A stretch of 6,314 nt of DNA from Sva-07 sp031430875 (GTDB taxonomy: Bacteria; Actinomycetota; Acidimicrobiia; Acidimicrobiales; Ilumatobacteraceae): positions 1 through 6,314 of the forward strand of contig JANPCI010000520.1 in the NCBI GenBank assembly GCA_031430875.1, read 5' to 3'. Made by a program: the position numbers and the translations under genes. The notes under the pieces were generated by a model. That model saw only the letters and a list, made by a program, of their open reading frames with translations. It made no database searches and had not been told where the DNA came from. Position 1 is the first letter of the stretch, and every line of letters starts with the position of its first letter. Shown here piece by piece: positions 5,426 to 6,314 of this stretch.

Positions 5426-6314
5426 TCAGGCAACGGCCGCCGGCTCGGCACCGAACCACGACCGAGGAGCGGACAACCGCATCGTCAGTACGTAGGCCAC
5501 CACGACGGCGACGATGGCGAGCGGCATCACCGCGTAGGCATCACTCGACAGCAACACCGTGGCGAGCAGGACCGACGTGAACGGCAACTTCAGCATCGAG
5601 ACACACATCGCGCCGATGCCGATCGCGAGCCCCGGGACGATCGACATGCCGGGGAGGTCGGCTGCGAGCAACCCGATGGCGCCGCCGATGAACAGGCTCG
5701 GAAAGATCGGGCCACCACGAAAGGCGCTGAGTGACAGCCCATAGGCCAGCCCCTTGCACACGATCACGAGAAGTAACGCACCGGTCGACCATGTGGCGGA
5801 CTGCTCGATCATCACCGGAAGCTGCGCCTGCCCGGAGAACAGTACGTTCGCCTCGCTCTGATCGGTGACCTCGGCGAAGACGATCGCCAGCACTGCGATG
5901 GCGACGCCCAGCAGCGGGGTGACCAACAGCCGACGGGCATGGACAAGTGTTCGAATCGACAGCGCCATCGTGTAGACGATCCAGCCGATCAGCGGACATC
6001 CGACACCGAGAACGATCGCCCAGCCGAACATCGCCAGTGTCGGCGTGGTGAATGGCGGGAGGTTGGGAATTGCGATCGAGAACGTGCCAAGGCCGGTGAG
6101 CGAGTCGAGCCCGACGAACACGAGGAACCCCAGTCCTGCGGCGAGCAGGCCGGGGAGCAGAGCGACCGCGAGCATGGTGCCACCGAGGCCGGCGACCTCC
6201 AGCATCAGGAATGCGGCGACGATCGGCGATCCGATCAACGTGCTGATCGCCGCAAAACTGCCGGCGGTGGCGATGATGGCGACGGCGCCCGGCGGGGCAT
6301 CACGTTTCACCGTT
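5426..6314 (-). CDS. ClC-family chloride channel/transporter, C-terminal part (runs off the window)
   Basis: The frame is open to the right edge, so the start is outside; the GTG at 6308-6310 is internal by family comparison. Counting that codon as residue 1, 294 residues are visible. ClC signatures are GSFAAISTLIGSPIVAAFLMLEV (17-39) and the chloride-pore motif GGPIFPSLF (199-207, GxFxP). Near the end DAYAVMP (257-263) places Y259 close to the pore tyrosine known as Tyr445 in E. coli ClC. Several hydrophobic helices span the rest and no CBS domain follows. The missing N-terminus would hold the gating glutamate (GREGP-type motif). By eye, V39 sits at the position of the internal proton glutamate Glu203, preceded by E38 as in animal ClC channels. 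The gene is upstream of, and probably co-transcribed with, the CASTOR/POLLUX-like channel. Confidence 0.9.
   Translation of the reverse strand, partial: TVKRDAPPGAVAIIATAGSFAAISTLIGSPIVAAFLMLEVAGLGGTMLAVALLPGLLAAGLGFLVFVGLDSLTGLGTFSIAIPNLPPFTTPTLAMFGWAIVLGVGCPLIGWIVYTMALSIRTLVHARRLLVTPLLGVAIAVLAIVFAEVTDQSEANVLFSGQAQLPVMIEQSATWSTGALLLVIVCKGLAYGLSLSAFRGGPIFPSLFIGGAIGLLAADLPGMSIVPGLAIGIGAMCVSMLKLPFTSVLLATVLLSSDAYAVMPLAIVAVVVAYVLTMRLSAPRSWFGAEPAAVA

Noticed and set aside
1..6314. Mobile element, CRISPR, tRNA/rRNA or defence system
   Set aside because: No transposase, integrase, repeat-spacer pattern, cloverleaf or defence domain was seen on either strand.

Overview
The window is high-GC DNA (over 60% G+C by eye) with dense coding, very short intergenic gaps and several genes that lack a Shine-Dalgarno sequence. 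It encodes a crotonase-fold protein resembling mycobacterial EchA6. Together these suggest an actinobacterium, and the abundant GATC/CGATCG words and protein style lean towards Acidimicrobiia (Ilumatobacter-like). The taxonomic call is an inference from composition and protein style, not from a marker gene.

Layout. (1) Bases 3-41 hold the tail of a plus-strand gene that starts outside the window, followed by a short intergenic stretch with a two-part hairpin. (2) A minus-strand GFA/CENP-V-fold zinc protein (176-580) comes next. (3) Bases 666-942, minus strand, hold a cupin gene remnant: one extra base breaks the frame at 766/767 and no start codon survives. It lies head-to-head against (4) a plus-strand SAM-dependent methyltransferase (940-1755). 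(5) A minus-strand EchA6-like crotonase (1786-2526) has neither classical catalytic glutamate. It is divergent from (6) a 92-residue two-helix membrane protein (2564-2842), which is followed 34 bp later by (7) a TetR-family regulator (2877-3464) with a palindrome just before its start. (8) On the minus strand, a 3' fragment of a ClC-type chloride channel/transporter (5426 to the window edge) is followed after 32 bp by a CASTOR/POLLUX-type ion channel with two TrkA/RCK-like cytosolic modules (3507-5393).

How they may work together. ClC plus the CASTOR/POLLUX-like channel is the clearest functional unit: an anion pathway co-transcribed with a presumed cation channel, with the second gene carrying a strong ribosome binding site. 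The crotonase, small membrane protein and TetR form a compact neighbourhood that may concern acyl-CoA or membrane lipid metabolism, with the TetR protein probably autoregulated; this link is inferred from position only. The GFA protein, cupin remnant and methyltransferase look like independent accessory enzymes. I see no defence system, CRISPR array, RNA gene, prophage or insertion sequence. The least ordinary items are the decayed cupin, the ion-channel pair and the palindromes at both complete convergent gene junctions.
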